Below, piece by piece: positions 32,841 to 46,000 of a stretch of DNA of 64,000 nucleotides (the stretch's first letter is position 1; every line of letters begins with the position of its first letter). The position numbers were made by a program, and so were the translations under genes. Below the pieces are notes generated by a model. The model worked only from the letters and a program-made list of their open reading frames with translations. It made no database searches and had not been told where the DNA came from. This stretch comes from Aurifilum marmelostoma (lineage: Eukaryota > Ascomycota > Sordariomycetes > Diaporthales > Cryphonectriaceae), in NCBI GenBank assembly GCA_027559495.1, contig JAMXSV010000023.1, positions 124,001 through 188,000 of the forward strand, given 5' to 3'.

Positions 32841-35800
32841 GTTTGGTTTCTCTTTGTAGCGAGGGACAGGGGGGCAGGGTCGGAACAGTTGTGTTCACAT
32901 GCAGCCAGCCACGAGCCTGTTTTCTCTTGAGGAGGTTGTCGTGGTCGAGGGGGCGTAAAGGTCGACACGTCTGCCGAGATCTGTGAGGAGGCGCCGGATT
33001 CTTGGCCCAAGGTTCAACAAATAGCTTTTCGAGCAGAGAGCGAGGATGAGGTATGTACGGAGACGCCGTGTTCGCCAGGTGGATCGTCCTCTTAGCGAAA
33101 AAAGGGATCAAGTAGGAGGACGAAACGAAGAAGCCTTCTCAAGTCAACAGCAGAGAACAGGAGGGCGGCGTGTGCGTGCCTCTTCTTCTCCGCTTCCCCT
33201 CACGAAAAGAGGAGATTTCGGTATGGCAGCGACCTTGTAGACGAAAAGGTGCCAGAGACGTGAGTTCGTTGAGGAATTGAGTGAATGAGTGCTGAATATG
33301 CTGGGCAGAGCACCACAACAGAATATAACCTTTGAGCAAATACCCCCAACAAAAACCGGGGATGGTAATGGAGGGAGGGCGGGAGACGGACAGCTTACGA
33401 GCAAGCTGAAGCTGATAGGTCCTGAGCTGCGCACACACCGTTTTTTCTGCGCTGGTCAAAAGGGCAAAGCTTCGATCGAGCCAAGCGTCCGTATCTCTCT
33501 CTGTTGTTTTCCCACCATGCAGCATGAGGAGTTGGTGTTCGAACCAGTCGGGTTCTCTGAAGCAGAGACACAGACACACCCAGCTAGACAAAATGCAACA
33601 CACTGACTGACACACACACACAGGCACGCGCGCCCTGGCTGCAGCAGACACGGGAGTGCATCACATGTCAGCGATCGTCTGGACGGGAGACCAATCGACG
33701 TTCCCGCATCTCGCAAGCCCCCCAGCACAAATCTCCACAGTGGCTCGTAGATCACCCCCGAGTGGAGCAGAACAAGCTCTGGGTGCAGCTGTGCTGGCCC
33801 AGTGAGCTGCATCTGTTTGTGTTTGGGCGCTGGAGCCACCAACCAAAGAACGCCGTCGCATTCGTCTGCACAGTACAGAGTATGTCTTCCCCTCCCCGCT
33901 CTATTGATCTAGAGCCTGCTATGTACTGTGCTGCAGCAGCCAAGCGCCTTTTTCGCCCGCATGTGACTCGCTGGAGATTGAATCTGCCTCCATGTGATTC
34001 GTCTTTTTCTTTTTTCCCTTTTTCTGCTTTCCGAGTTTGTGTGCACTGCAGGTGTCAAGGGGCTGGGTTCTCGTCGATCCCACCAGAAATCGCTTGCCCG
34101 ACTCAAGTCCGACCTCTCCGGGTGCTGGGATCCGGAAGTTGGCCCTCCTTCGGGTGTCTCGTGTGGACGATAAATCCATGGGCGCCGGGGATGCAGGCAG
34201 CGGTCGCATTCGACGAGTGACCCGATACAGTGTTTCGCTTTGACACGCTGTCTGAGCCTCTTCATGAGCAGCCAACTGAGCGGCGTCCCGAAGATGTGCG
34301 CCCTTGGCTGAAAGACGCTGATTTGTGTCGACCGGCGGGATACCAATCACTCCGCACCCCGTCCCCTACTATTCATCATGCAGATGTACTAATGCAGTGG
34401 TATGGGCAATCTGGGGTAAAATCTCCACCGGCGTGTACAAGCTGCTGCCAATCGACCCTCATTTGCAGATATACATACCAAAGGAAGTGTGTCGGTGCGG
34501 GATCGTGCTTTGCAAGACGGAAGGTTTTCATAGCAGGGCCAATGAGGCGAGAACATGCTCCGCTTCTCGAAGCGCTCTTTCTCATTATGGACATAACACC
34601 AGCGTCGCAACTTCCTTCCCTTCTGCTGCTTGACGTCAATGCCGTGACCGAGTGCTCTTGTGGGCGATAGCAGTTGATCGCCCCTTCATACACAAGGCCA
34701 CAGCTGGTAACACGGCCAATGCGCACGAAGGCCATGTGCCCTCTACGCCTGGGGGGAGCGAAGGAGGTCTTCGCGTGATAGTCCGACGTCACATGCAGGA
34801 ACAACACTAAATTGTGCTTGAGCTATCAGCGCAGAGGAGAAGACTGTCGTATCTAATGCACGACGACGGAGAGGACAGACCCGCTCTCTGTTAGGAGAAA
34901 ATCAAGCAGCAGCAGCAGCCAGCCCCCCTCGTCCGATTGGACTCGGGGCCAGATCTCGTTCATGCAAGCACATTGCGGCGGTCCCTCACACCATGGAGAA
35001 AAAGAGATCCAGATTTTGGGCCCTCGTGATGCCGACGGCAATGTTAAGGTTGATGTACCCCTGTTCTTAACATGCTGTGCAACGTCGGCATAGTGTCTAC
35101 CTTCCCTTTTCCACCTCGTGTTCACCTCGAGGTGGGCGCCATAGCTGCATGGCGTTGATCGATAATGCACGCACCAGAGGTGCAGGCTTGTGGGCTGGTG
35201 ACCGCCAAAACTAATGTAAGCCATGCGGGTGTGCTTGCTGACACGCATGTTGGCTCGAGCGTCTTTTTGAGGTTCGCCCGGCACTTGATGGAACGTGAAT
35301 CTGTTTCAGTATCAGATGAATATAATTTGAAAAAAGAAATAGAGAAGAAGGAGGAAAAAAAATCATTCTTCGAACCCAGGTCCGGGTGGTGATGAAGTCA
35401 TGCTCGAACCATGTTTCTTGTGTGGACGTCCTTCTATAGGCCTCCATGACATTCATGGCAGCCATGCGAGATGGTGGCAGACCCGAAGGGCGCGACGAGA
35501 ATCTTCGGCGGCTTGTGAAACCTGTGGGTGTGATGGTCCTGCAGCTGCTTGCTAATCATGTCAAGAGTGGTGGTGACGCAAAGTCTGCCTGCCCGATGTG
35601 CTGCTTTGTCAATGGTAGAAGGTGGGCATCTCGACAAGCTCTTCGTTCGGCCACGGGATCATTCTCCAAGATAGAGATCGGGAAGCAGTCTCTAATGTGT
35701 GGCAAAGTGCCATTTCCGTGAAGTCAACGACATGTCAAGATAGAAGGATAATAGGCATGTCATCATACAGCGAAGAGTCAGGATGGGCCGCTTTTACCTG

Positions 35801-38151
35801 AGAGAACCTGAGAGACGCAGGCCGCACCGCTGTGTCGTCCTTTGTGTGGCAAGTCCACGAAGCTCTAGACGCCGTAATAGTGCCCAGAAAATCTTGTCGG
35901 ATGGCGTCTGCATTGGTCTTCGTCTGGATCGACCTCGTGATACAGGTGTCCCCTCTCCAGCTGCATGACGAACATTTCTGTCCAGGCCGTCTTGGATTCA
36001 AACAGATGCGCCTCTAGCTCGGGCCATGGCCTTCAGGGTCCTGGGCTAGCTTGGTGGGCGCACACTGGACCGTACGCAGGTTGTGGGTTGCTATTTACAT
36101 ACATAGTATTGCTCGAACACCCGGCCAACCATGGGTCCCTCGCCTTGTACGAGGGCCTAGGGGGTGGCAGCCGAATGCGAGCAGGGCAAGTGTCGCGAGC
36201 AAGTCTCATTAATCAGTTTCTCTGCTTTGCCTTGCGACCAGGATATCTACTGCTTGTCTTAAAAAGTGGGCAAAGCAGGCAAGGTGCCAGCCTCGTGGGA
36301 TTAACCCATCCTAGCCAACGCGGGTAGGAGGGAAAAGGAGGCCAATGAAATCGTCGATTGATCGCGATCTGACGTAGTGAGGCGTTCTCTGGAGATCGTT
36401 GGTTAGGGTGTGCCATCAGGCTCCGGCTAGGATGGACCCCTCAAAAAGAAGGTGAGAGAAGATTCACCTAGAAAAAATAAGTCGCGGCGCGGCGGAGAAC
36501 CCCAGAGTCGGGCCACCACGCCGCCAAGGAGATCCATTTCTTGTCAGGCAGAGGTACCCTCAAGTAACCCCCCGAAGAGCGGAAGAAGCTATTGCCGAGC
36601 ACTCCTGCCTGGACCCTCGGGATCTCGATGCAGCTTTACTTCTGCCCTCAAAACAGCGCGGGAGGGCCGCGCGGGCTAACAGGCAGAGAGGGGGTGCGTC
36701 CCATGTCAATGATGCGTCAATGGAGGCATTGTTTTATGTTCTGCATCGTGTGTCGCAGTGATCAAAGCAAGACTCCCCGGTAGCCCTGGCTCCTGTCACG
36801 ATAGTTACGCAGTATTACTGTGAGGTATATCAATGATTATCGTATGCCCGTTTTTGCTTTTACTACAGTGTGTGCTAATGGATGATGTGCTTGGTGGGGC
36901 GGGGTAATGTTGAGAGGTGACGTCCTTCGATGGCAACTTGCTGCGGCTCTGGGCAGGACCTGAAGACTATGGCAGTAGGTGGGGGGCGGGGGTCCCGCTG
37001 CAGAGCCAACGGCTTTCCGAGCGGCCTCTCCCAGTGGCCTGGGTTTTTCTCCAGGGCGCTACCGCCAGAGGTCCCTGTAGTATGCGCGTGCGGTCTGCAC
37101 AGAAAAGCAGGGCGGCAACGTACCGACTCTGGAATAGTATGTGGCCTGCAGTAAGTCAGTACCGTTGCGGCGGGTCGGGCAGCAGAGTGGGCGACGGACG
37201 GACCAGACATAGTTCTTCTCATTGACTCACTGAGACGTGGCAATTCGATGAATCACCATCATTATGAAGTCGTCAACGAACCGCGCGGCACAATCTACAA
37301 TGAATCTATGTATGCGAGCCGCTCCCTCTGAGAAGATGCCATTCGGATGAAGTTCTGTTCGACAAAAACACAATGCGCGCGCGCGCGTCTGCTGGCTGTG
37401 TTTGTGGATTGGCTTGATACTGAGAAGAAAAATTGCCTAAACCCACTCGTATTTCCTATGCGTAAGTTGCTCTAGCATCCCAGCTTGTCAGGTGGGTGGT
37501 GGGGTCATTCCCATCCATGAGAGGCAGGGGTCCTGTATCTATCTCTCTCGTTCCTTCTTTTCGTGCTTGTACCAACATGTATCTTGTGCCTTCCTTCTGC
37601 AGGTGACCCCAGTAAGGATGTCATGAGCTGACAGCCCAGTTTATTAGGTAGTGACGTCGCTCACCTTTTTTCTCCTCGCCCACCCACACCACCACAACCA
37701 CCAGCTCCACGACGAACCACCACATCCACCAGAGGCCCAGCCTAGATGAATGATGTTGACATTCAACGCTTAGGCTGTTGGTCGAACCCCTCCCGTTGCT
37801 CATGACCAATCTCTGACACGCGTGCGTGTCTAGTCATGGCCTATACCCATACTTTCTTTGCCTTAAGACCTTCCAGGACCCTTGGAAACCATTACTAGTC
37901 TTCGCATCCTGCTCTCACAAAGGGGAAAAGGCAGAGTGTTCTTAACATGACCCTGTAATCCCGAACTCGCCGCATCAACCCCCCTAGGAAACAGGAAAAA
38001 ACGAGAAACCAAAGCATCTATCTTTATCTTACAGTACTCATCTAGCCAAACCATCTCACGCAACACACGAACGCATAGAAACCGCCTGTCATTATTTTTC
38101 TATTTCAGTATGAACCGTACTTGACGTACGAGATTCTGATTTACGAGCACA
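32841..38151. other. Long gene-free stretch (5.3 kb)
   Basis: No conserved coding sequence was recognised between the INSIG start and the RING-LON gene. The left end should contain the INSIG promoter. It includes CA repeats near 33605-33622, a (GC)n run at 37375-37387 and CT-rich tracts. Open frames are short and overlap on both strands. Confidence 0.45.
37375..37387. repeat. (GC)n run
   Basis: Thirteen bases of alternating GC, a potential Z-DNA-forming tract. Confidence 0.85.
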
Positions 38152-38358
38152 ATGGGAATCGAGGCGACTTATTCTCCATTGGTCAAGCACATTCAAATAA
38201 TTGGCAACAATCCTCTCCCCCCATCACGATATCGAGGGGTAGGAGGGCCACATAGATCCCGGTGAGTCTCAGACGCTGCCCTCTATCTCACGCGCGAGGC
38301 CACTGACCGAGGGGATCTTGTGTGAGCAGGTTTGAAGTGGAATATCGACATCACCTTC

Positions 38359-39897
38359 ATGGGCGCATTCGATCCGCCAGACCCAAGCAAGGAGCTGGGC
38401 GGCCAGTCCGCACTGCGCGCCGACCTGGACAAAGAGAAGTCTGCAGATCAGTCACGAGATGGTTCCCCGGAGCCAGGGCACGAGGACAAGGACCCCAACA
38501 CCACCGCACAGATATTTCAGTGCCCGGCCGGTCCTCACATCCTGCGAGACGCTGTCAAACTGCCGTGTGGGCAGTGCCTCTGCAGAACTTGCCTGCCCGA
38601 GAGTTATGCGAGGGTAGGCATCGAGAAGACATGGCCTGGGACTTCCGATAGGATATTGGGCATCCGGTGCCCGTGCTGCGACTTGGAGCACCCGAGCGGC
38701 GACTGCTGGCCGGATTACCTGTCCAACAGAGCGCTCAAGAAGGTGCATTCACTTATTGCGACCTTGGGCGTTTTGACGGTCAAGAATGGCAAGGAACTCG
38801 TCGAGGCCTTCGAGGCGCTGCATCTCGATAGCATGGCACCCGAGGATATCGCCGACTCCTTTATAGAGGAAGAAGATGAGAAGCCAAACGGCGCGATCGA
38901 CAAGATGGAATCCATACTACGCCGAGAGATGGATTGTGCGATCTGCCACTCGTTGCTCTATCAGCCGTGGACGACGCCTTGCGGGCATACTTTCTGCCAC
39001 CATTGCATCTCCAGATCGCTCGAGATCAGCTCGACATGTCCAACATGCAGGACAAAGCTTCTACGGCAGCACATCGACAACCGCCTGGGTCCGCCGAACG
39101 GTTTCATTGTGCGAGTCACTGAATACTTCTGGTCAGCAGATCTCGCACAGAGGAAAGAGCACGTGCGCAACGAGTCTCCTTACCCAGCGGACGACGACAC
39201 AGGTCTCAGCACGCCTCTCTTCGTATGTACAGTATCATTTCCATGTATGCCAACGCTCCTGCATGTTTTCGAATACAAGTATCGGATGATGATGAGGCGA
39301 GTTTGGGACGATGGCAACGGAGGGAAGCATTTTGGCATGGTCTTACCTGATGATTATAATGGCACTACTCGGGTTGGCGTTCATCTCCGCATCGATGAGT
39401 TCAACAGGCTTCCGGACGGACGGAGCTACGTGGAGACTATGGGCACATCACGCTTCCGTGTTAAGCGTCGCGGTCTGCACCCCGATGGTTACGTCATCTC
39501 CGAGGTGGAGGATTTTGAGGATGTCAGCCTCTGGGAGGAGGAGAACCGCGAGGCTGCTGAAATTGCCTCCGCCCCGCCTCTGCCGACCGATTTTGAGCCG
39601 ACTACACGCGACGACCTCAACCACATGACCACCAAGGAGCTGATGAGTTTTGCCTACACGGCCATTCTCGCGCTTCGCCAGAACAGCCCTGCGTGGCTAC
39701 ACGGACGGATTTTCACCGTCTACGGCCAGTGTCCCGACGATCCGGCGCTGTTTCCCTGGTGGCTGGGCAGCATCATTCCGACGACGGAGACGCAGAAGGT
39801 GAGGCTGCTGGAGCAGGTCACCGTGCGAGAGCGGATGAAGATCTGCTGCGGGTGGATCTTGGACTGGAACGCGCAGAGGAGGAGTAGTAGTTGGTGA
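38359..39897 (+). CDS. RING-finger LON-domain protein (CrgA/LONRF-like)
   Basis: RING plus LON substrate-binding proteins are probable E3 ubiquitin ligases; the fungal relative CrgA represses light-induced carotenoid synthesis in Mucor. The first Met in the open frame is at 38359, giving 512 residues. The frame is open back to a splice-like AG at about 38330, so an upstream exon is likely (ATG at 38152, donor GTGAGT at 38262 or GTAGGA nearby). I could not fix that junction. A degenerate RING-like cysteine cluster lies at about residues 55-115 (CGQCLCRTC, CPCC). A canonical C3HC4 RING at about 192-232 has CAIC, CGHTFCHHC and CPTC. The LON N-terminal domain begins TPLFVCTVSFPCMPTLLHV. It lacks any ATPase or protease part, so it is not a Lon protease. 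Confidence 0.82.
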   Translation: MGAFDPPDPSKELGGQSALRADLDKEKSADQSRDGSPEPGHEDKDPNTTAQIFQCPAGPHILRDAVKLPCGQCLCRTCLPESYARVGIEKTWPGTSDRILGIRCPCCDLEHPSGDCWPDYLSNRALKKVHSLIATLGVLTVKNGKELVEAFEALHLDSMAPEDIADSFIEEEDEKPNGAIDKMESILRREMDCAICHSLLYQPWTTPCGHTFCHHCISRSLEISSTCPTCRTKLLRQHIDNRLGPPNGFIVRVTEYFWSADLAQRKEHVRNESPYPADDDTGLSTPLFVCTVSFPCMPTLLHVFEYKYRMMMRRVWDDGNGGKHFGMVLPDDYNGTTRVGVHLRIDEFNRLPDGRSYVETMGTSRFRVKRRGLHPDGYVISEVEDFEDVSLWEEENREAAEIASAPPLPTDFEPTTRDDLNHMTTKELMSFAYTAILALRQNSPAWLHGRIFTVYGQCPDDPALFPWWLGSIIPTTETQKVRLLEQVTVRERMKICCGWILDWNAQRRSSSW

Positions 39898-40418
39898 GCC
39901 TTTGATTTTCTATCCTACCATTTCTTTCGAAACGAGCAAAGAAAGTTGATCAAGAAGGAAGAGAGAGGAATGCTTTTTGCTGACGGGAAGATTGGTTTAA
40001 CAGGACAACATGTTGTCTGATGTGAATGAGCATGTGGCAGAGACATTGCTGGTTATGGGTGTGGTGCACTGCGTATACTTGTGATTGTTTTCTTTCGGTG
40101 TTTGGGCATCAGAGACTGCATAGATGGCTGTATTTAGATCCTTTGTACACATGATTCCCCCAATGTTCAAAAACCATTCATATCATGTAATTCTCATCTC
40201 CCTGCTTTGAAACTCAGATTCTGATGTGACGATGACTGTTGTCATGTGGGTTCGAGAAGGTATAATCATGTAGATGCTAAAGCACTTTGAGGTGTATAGG
40301 GAAGTAGATCCGTCAAATTAACAAGATTATTGATGTAACATCGGGGGTATCATAAGGTAGGGACGGCAGCAAACCTCTCCCATGCCGCATAAAGTGCATA
40401 ATCCGACCCCCAAGCCCT
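39898..40418. other. Convergent 3' region RING-LON / THOC1
   Basis: 521 bp between convergent stop codons with no recognised gene. Confidence 0.55.
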
Positions 40419-42545
40419 TCAATCATCCGTCGCCATGGGTTCGACGGCCGAATCATTTTGTTCCGCCGGTACAGACGCTCTATCTTTGACTTCAACTTCC
40501 ACCTCTTTTGTGGCTTCGGCGTCTACTGCAGTCTCTCGATTCTCCTTGTTTTCTGCTTCTTCACCGGCGGCTTCGACATCGTCCGTCTTAAGCTCCCTCT
40601 CCCCATTTCTCTCTTCCTCTTCCTCTTCCTCTTCCTCCTTGGGCTTCTCGTCCTCAAACAAGATGCTGATGTCCTCATAAGACTCGATCTTGTCGAACAG
40701 CGCAAGGCTTGTTCTGCTGGCTAAGCGCAAAGCCCTCCAGGTATTGCTCGCCTTGCTCTCTACCGCCTCCCTCTTGGTTGTGTCCGACGTCGGCATGTCT
40801 ATCTCAAACTCAGCGTCCTGGATGCCCCGCTGGAAACTCTTCACTTCTGGCAGCTTGTACCGCTTCGGGTCCTGGAGCTCCTCCATGGCCTCCTCGTCGT
40901 CGGCTTCCTTCAGGAAGTCCAGAGACAGAGGCTGCATGGAGTTTGTACGGATCTTCTTGGTCGTGGTGTTGCGTAGAGCATCGTCAATGGCCTTTGCCCA
41001 TTCCTCTGAACTGATGGCCGGCCGCTCGATAGGAGGGCAATTTTCAACCTTCCAGCGGACCCAGTTTTTGTCCCTGGAAAGAATAGTCTCGACCATTCTC
41101 AAAAAGTACTGGCCGTCAGCCGCGGACTTGAGGTACTCTGTGATGGTGTGCCTCATCGCCGTGGTCCACTTGATGTCGTCCTCGCCGAGCGTTTGGTCGA
41201 GGTAGGCTACAGACTTGTTGACGGCTTGCACCGACGTCAGCCTCTCTTTGGCCTGCGATGAAAGCGAGAGGAGGAAGTCCATGATAATGAGGGCCTGCAC
41301 AAGCACGTAACGCCGTAGGGATAAGTCCCCGATCTGTGTGCCGTCTTGTCAGCTGGAGCGCTCACACAGAGGAGTTTGTAGATGTGGACATACCTCGAGC
41401 TCGAATAGGTCCCGACTGGTCAGATATTTCGGGTTGAAGGAGGTAGCGACGTCATCCTTGTCTTCTTCTAGAGAGTCCAACTTTCTTTTCAGGCCGCGCT
41501 TGTCATCGACCGGTTTAGAGGATTTGGCGTCGTGTTGAACGGGGCTTGCCTTGAAAGCCGTCAAGGTAGCCTCTAGTCCGCTTTTGAACTGCGCCAGATT
41601 GGCAGGCTCGAACAGCCTCTTGGGCTGATTGAAACTCTCCTGAAGAGACCAAAAGACAGGATACAAGGCGTCCGCATCGAGCGGCTTAGGCGACGAGGTA
41701 TCTTTTTTCGCGCTGAAAGACACATTCTTGCCTTGAGACGGCTCGCTGCCCTCCTTGGCACCATTTTCCTGAGTATCCACGTCCATCTTATCCTCCGCCT
41801 CCTCCGCCCTTGATGTATCCTGATCGTAGGTTGTGACGTTCTGAGTGTGGTACTCGCCCCTAAGGTTGACCGAGCTCTTATCGCCTGACGGGAGGCTCTG
41901 GAAGAGGAAGATAAAGACACGGCCAGAGAAGGCCGTATCCTCGGCGCGCGACAGCCGCCGCAGAAGCTCATTGCAGCTCCTCAGTATGACCAGTTTCTTG
42001 TCGGTGAAGTTCTTGGATATTATTCGCTTCCGACGCGACTCGAGATAATCAAAGATCTTGCGACATCCCGGGATGGTCTGGCTGTCGAGTAGCTCTTCGA
42101 TGAGCCACACAAGAAGGGCTGGATCGCACTGCCCTCGATCGGAAAGGCATTGTAGTATGTCGAAGAAATTCCACACCTTAACGAAGTCGGGAGAGTCTAT
42201 GGACACACGGGCCTGGAGGGCATCAGCGGGACTGCCTCTGTCGAGCAGCTCGGCGCCAGTGGGATAACTTACAATCAGGTTGCTCAGAAGGCCCCGAGAT
42301 GCAGTCTCGATAGTCGCAAACCTGGTGCTATTGCGCTGGACAGGCCCAGCCAGGCTCTGGGATTCGGCAAGATCTGACGTTCCCGGCAGCCGGCTCAGAA
42401 TATCCTCCAGGTCGGACTCCTCGAGAGCAGGCTCAACGCTTGTCTCTAGCTTAATCGCGCTGGCCGCCTCCACGGCCTCCTCAAAGAAGTCGGCATATGC
42501 TGTGACGGCAGATACACCATAATTATCGACCTCTAAAGACGGCAT
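40419..42545 (-). CDS. THO complex subunit 1 (THOC1/Hpr1-type)
   Basis: THOC1 is a core subunit of the nuclear THO/TREX complex that couples transcription to mRNP packaging and export. Two exons (41394-42545 and 40419-41333) give 688 residues, separated by a 60 nt intron with a GTATGT donor. Family features include LLVWLIEELLDSQTIPGCRK, RVFIFLFQSLPSGDKSSVN, YPVFWSLQESFNQPKRLF, LSLRRYVLVQALIIMDFLL and WKVENCPPIERP. The middle contains an acidic, KMDVD-type linker and the C-terminus a poly-Glu run with low-complexity charged sequence. The start at 42545 (MPSLEVDNYGV) is the first Met of the frame. It is divergent from Aquarius across 467 bp. Confidence 0.9.
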
Positions 42546-43012
42546 CGCGGGCAGTCTTCTTCTTTTGGGAGTCGCAGGAAGAATGTGCTGACTTGTTGTA
42601 TGCGCCGCGGTGTCGCGACTGATCCTTCAGACTCTGGGGGAGGGTGAGGCGTTCGTTTTCTGACAGCATCAGGACAATGAAAGGAAATGGTCACTCAAAG
42701 TCGTGGGTCTGTTGAAACGAACTTGGTATAGAATGTGGCTAAGATGTTGCGAAAGTGCTTGTTAGTTGCTTTGTGAAGTTGAAAGGTCAAACCAGATGCA
42801 GGGTAGGCGGACATGGAGGTACCTGAGAGGTCCCGCTCCTGCAAGAACCGCGCGGGTGGGGACCCTGACGTTACTTCTATAGCTTCCACAGCACCGACTT
42901 ACTAGCGTCGGCTACCACTACACTGTACTGTAAGGCTGCTGTAAATTTTGTAAGAGAGCGCGCTCTGGACAGGCAACTGACGCGACGACAACATCGCCGC
43001 CCACTGGTCACC
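42546..43012. promoter_or_regulatory. Bidirectional promoter THOC1 / Aquarius
   Basis: A 467 bp gap between two divergent start codons, both for nuclear mRNA-maturation factors. No specific element is assigned. Confidence 0.55.
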
Positions 43013-46000
43013 ATGCCCACCGCAAAGAGACAGAAGAAGAGCGCCTCGTCACAACCTTCCAAGAGTCAGCCACCTACAAAGCAGACTGCGGAGCCGGCCA
43101 CAGAAGGGGAGTCCGAGTTTGCGCAGCTTGCCAAACAACACTGGCTGAAGACGACCAAGAGGGCGGCCAAGGTTAAAGTCAAGAACGATGTCTTGAAGCG
43201 GGACATATGGGACCCTCTCGAGAGGGACAAATTCCCAATCTCATCGCTGCTGTCACTGGAAAGCCTACAGATTCTGGAGAGGTGAACACCCTCTGCTGTG
43301 TCCCAGCTCCGATATGGTTGCTAACACACATGTGCAGCTACCTCTGGCCAGGATACAGCGAACAGGCCTCGAATCACCATGTTCTCTTGATTGTGCTGAT
43401 TGTCAACGCTAAGCGCAGAGAGCGTCTGGAGACATGGAGTAGGCCAAGCCGTGAAGAGTCAAAGAAGCAAGGCAGGGTGCTGACTGAGCGTTGCAGGCAT
43501 TTTCGAAGACCGGCCCGACGACTTCTCTACCTTCTTCCGACGCGTCCTCTCGATGAGCCTCGATCGATCCCTACTTGTTGCCGTCCGAACCCAAATAATC
43601 TCGTTTGTCATCTACTCCTTCCAAAGCCTCGACCGTGCCATAGTTCGAAAAGAATGCGCGCCGCTCGTGTCAATATCGATTTGGCATAACCTGGCGACGG
43701 AGAAGAAGCGAGATGAAAAGTTGGCCCAGAGCAACAATCTGCGCAAGGCATGGAGAGCTTCTGCCAAGAGGTACGATTCTGCGGACGAGCCAACCAAGGC
43801 GCGATTGCGGTTCGACAGGTCGTGGCTCTATTCCCTGGCTCTCGACTTCCTGAGTTTGCTGTACACAGAGAACGCTGGGAAAGGTATGTCTGCATTCTTG
43901 ACCCCTCATGCCTTGCCCCTGCTGACAAGCGGCAGAGGACGTATTGTACTGCGAGAGAGTTGTTGAGTTCCTCTCGGATCTACAAAGCCAACTACCAACA
44001 AGACGATATGCCAACTTTTTGCTGCAAGACTTGCACATCATCACGGCGGCCAGCCTCTCGCCAGTCTTCAACGCAGAGGCGAACGGGCTATTCCGCGACC
44101 TTGTTGCTTTGTTTTCTCACTATACCTACTTTACCATTGATGACCAGACAGGTCATCAGCAGAGCAAGGCCCAGGCTTATGATCAGCACTGTGCAAGTCT
44201 CGCCAAGCTACAGAGGACGGCATTGAAGCATTTCAAAGACAAATTGACGGTGTTGGCACTGTCCAACTACGCCTCTATTGACGAGAGGAAAGAGCTCGAG
44301 GGTCTTCTCGCTCCCCTCACTGATGACGAAGTAATACAGTTGTCCGTATTGCTGGATTTGAGGACGTCATACCCTGAATCAACGGGGTTAGCAGTTGATC
44401 GCAAATTCCTGATTGAAACACTGTTGTCTGCCTTTGAGAGACGGAAGACTTTCCAAGAGAGCGCTGCGGAGATGAGCGTCATGCCGAATGAGCAAGCCAT
44501 CTTTGACCAGAGTCTCCTCAGGACTGACTCGTACGATGGATCGCACCCGCTGGCAATACCGAAGTTGAATCTTCAGTATCTCTCGGTTGGGGACTTCCTG
44601 TGGAGATCTCTGGTCTTGTACAGGTGCGAGTCGTTCTATGGTATCAGAAGTCATATTGAGGACGTCCTCCGACGGCTGAAGCCGGAGGTGACGAAGTCGG
44701 GCGAGACCAGCTTTCCAGGCTTTTCCAAGATGGCACTGCCAATAGCGAAGCCATCGTGAGTGGAGATCCCCCCCCCCCTCCCCGTCCTGGAATCCCGACG
44801 CGACTAACACCAGGCAGCATTCTCGAGGTCTTACCTACATTAGTAGGAGATGACAAGCCAGCAGCTGTGCGCGCAGAGATCACTATTGACGTTCGTCGAC
44901 TCGGCGAAAATGTTCGCCGGGAATGGGAGTCTTTGCGGCCAGACGATGTGGTGTTCCTTCTGGCGGTCGATGCCTCAAAATCACAAAAGTCTGGCCGCGG
45001 CGGTTCGACTGAAGCACAGAAGCTCGGCATCGTCTCTCTTCGTTCCGCCGAGATCGTCCAAATCCTCGACGACAAGGGGCGGGGCATCCGAGATGCTAAC
45101 GCGTATTTTGATGGACATGCCCGAAGCCCTGTGCGGCGAATCAGGCTGAAGCTGGATTCGGCCATGTACAAGTCGGACATGCAGCAGGTGCTTGCTGGAA
45201 AGCCAGACGTGTACGAGAGCATCAACCTCGTCGTGCGAAGGAGCGGGCGAGAAAACAACTTCAAGCCTATCCTGGACTCCATCAAGAGCCTGACGCTCTC
45301 AGACGTTCCTCTGGCCCCGTGGTTGCATGAGGTCTTCCTCGGGTACGGCGATCCAGCAGGTGCTTCGTACAAGCAGTTGCCCAACCGGCTCAAGAGAATC
45401 GACTACCGCGATACATTCCTCGATTGGCAGCACCTCATCGAGAGTCTCCCAGGGAAAATCATCGAGCCTGGCGATGATGTTACCGGAAGCTTCGGGCCAC
45501 CGTATGTTCTGGAGACTGCGGATCGTCCAGCGACAGAGCCTTCCACAAAGGCTTCCAAAAAGAGACGCAGAGACGCGGAGCCAGCTTTGATCGCCGAGAT
45601 CGAGACTCTAAAGGTCTCGACGTATACTCCTCCGAACAACGGTCCTTACCCTGTTGACGCGCCAAAGCTCAACACCGTGCGCTTTACCCCTACTCAGATC
45701 GAGGCCATCATCTCCGGCACACAACCAGGACTCACGGTTGTGGTCGGCCCACCTGGGACAGGAAAGACGGACGTTGCCACGCAGATCATCAACAACATCT
45801 ATCATAACTTCCCTAAGCAGAAGACGCTGCTCATCGCGCACAGCAACCAGGCATTGAACCAGTTGTTCGCCAAGATCGTGGCTCTGGACATCGACGAACG
45901 TCACCTGCTCCGCTTGGGCCACGGCGAGGAAGAACTGGATACCGAGGGAAGCTTCAGCAAACACGGGCGGGTTGAATCATTCCTCGAGAACAGGGATCGC

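Noticed and set aside
33530..33560. tRNA-like TTCGA motif
   Set aside because: No acceptor, anticodon or T-stem pairing could be built around it; the same holds for TTCGAACC near 35369.
44756..44817. Continuous frame through Aquarius intron 4 (MSGDPPPPPRPG)
   Set aside because: The segment has a GTGAGT donor, CTAAC branch and CAG acceptor, and splicing joins conserved sequence in phase; read-through would start a false gene at 44756.
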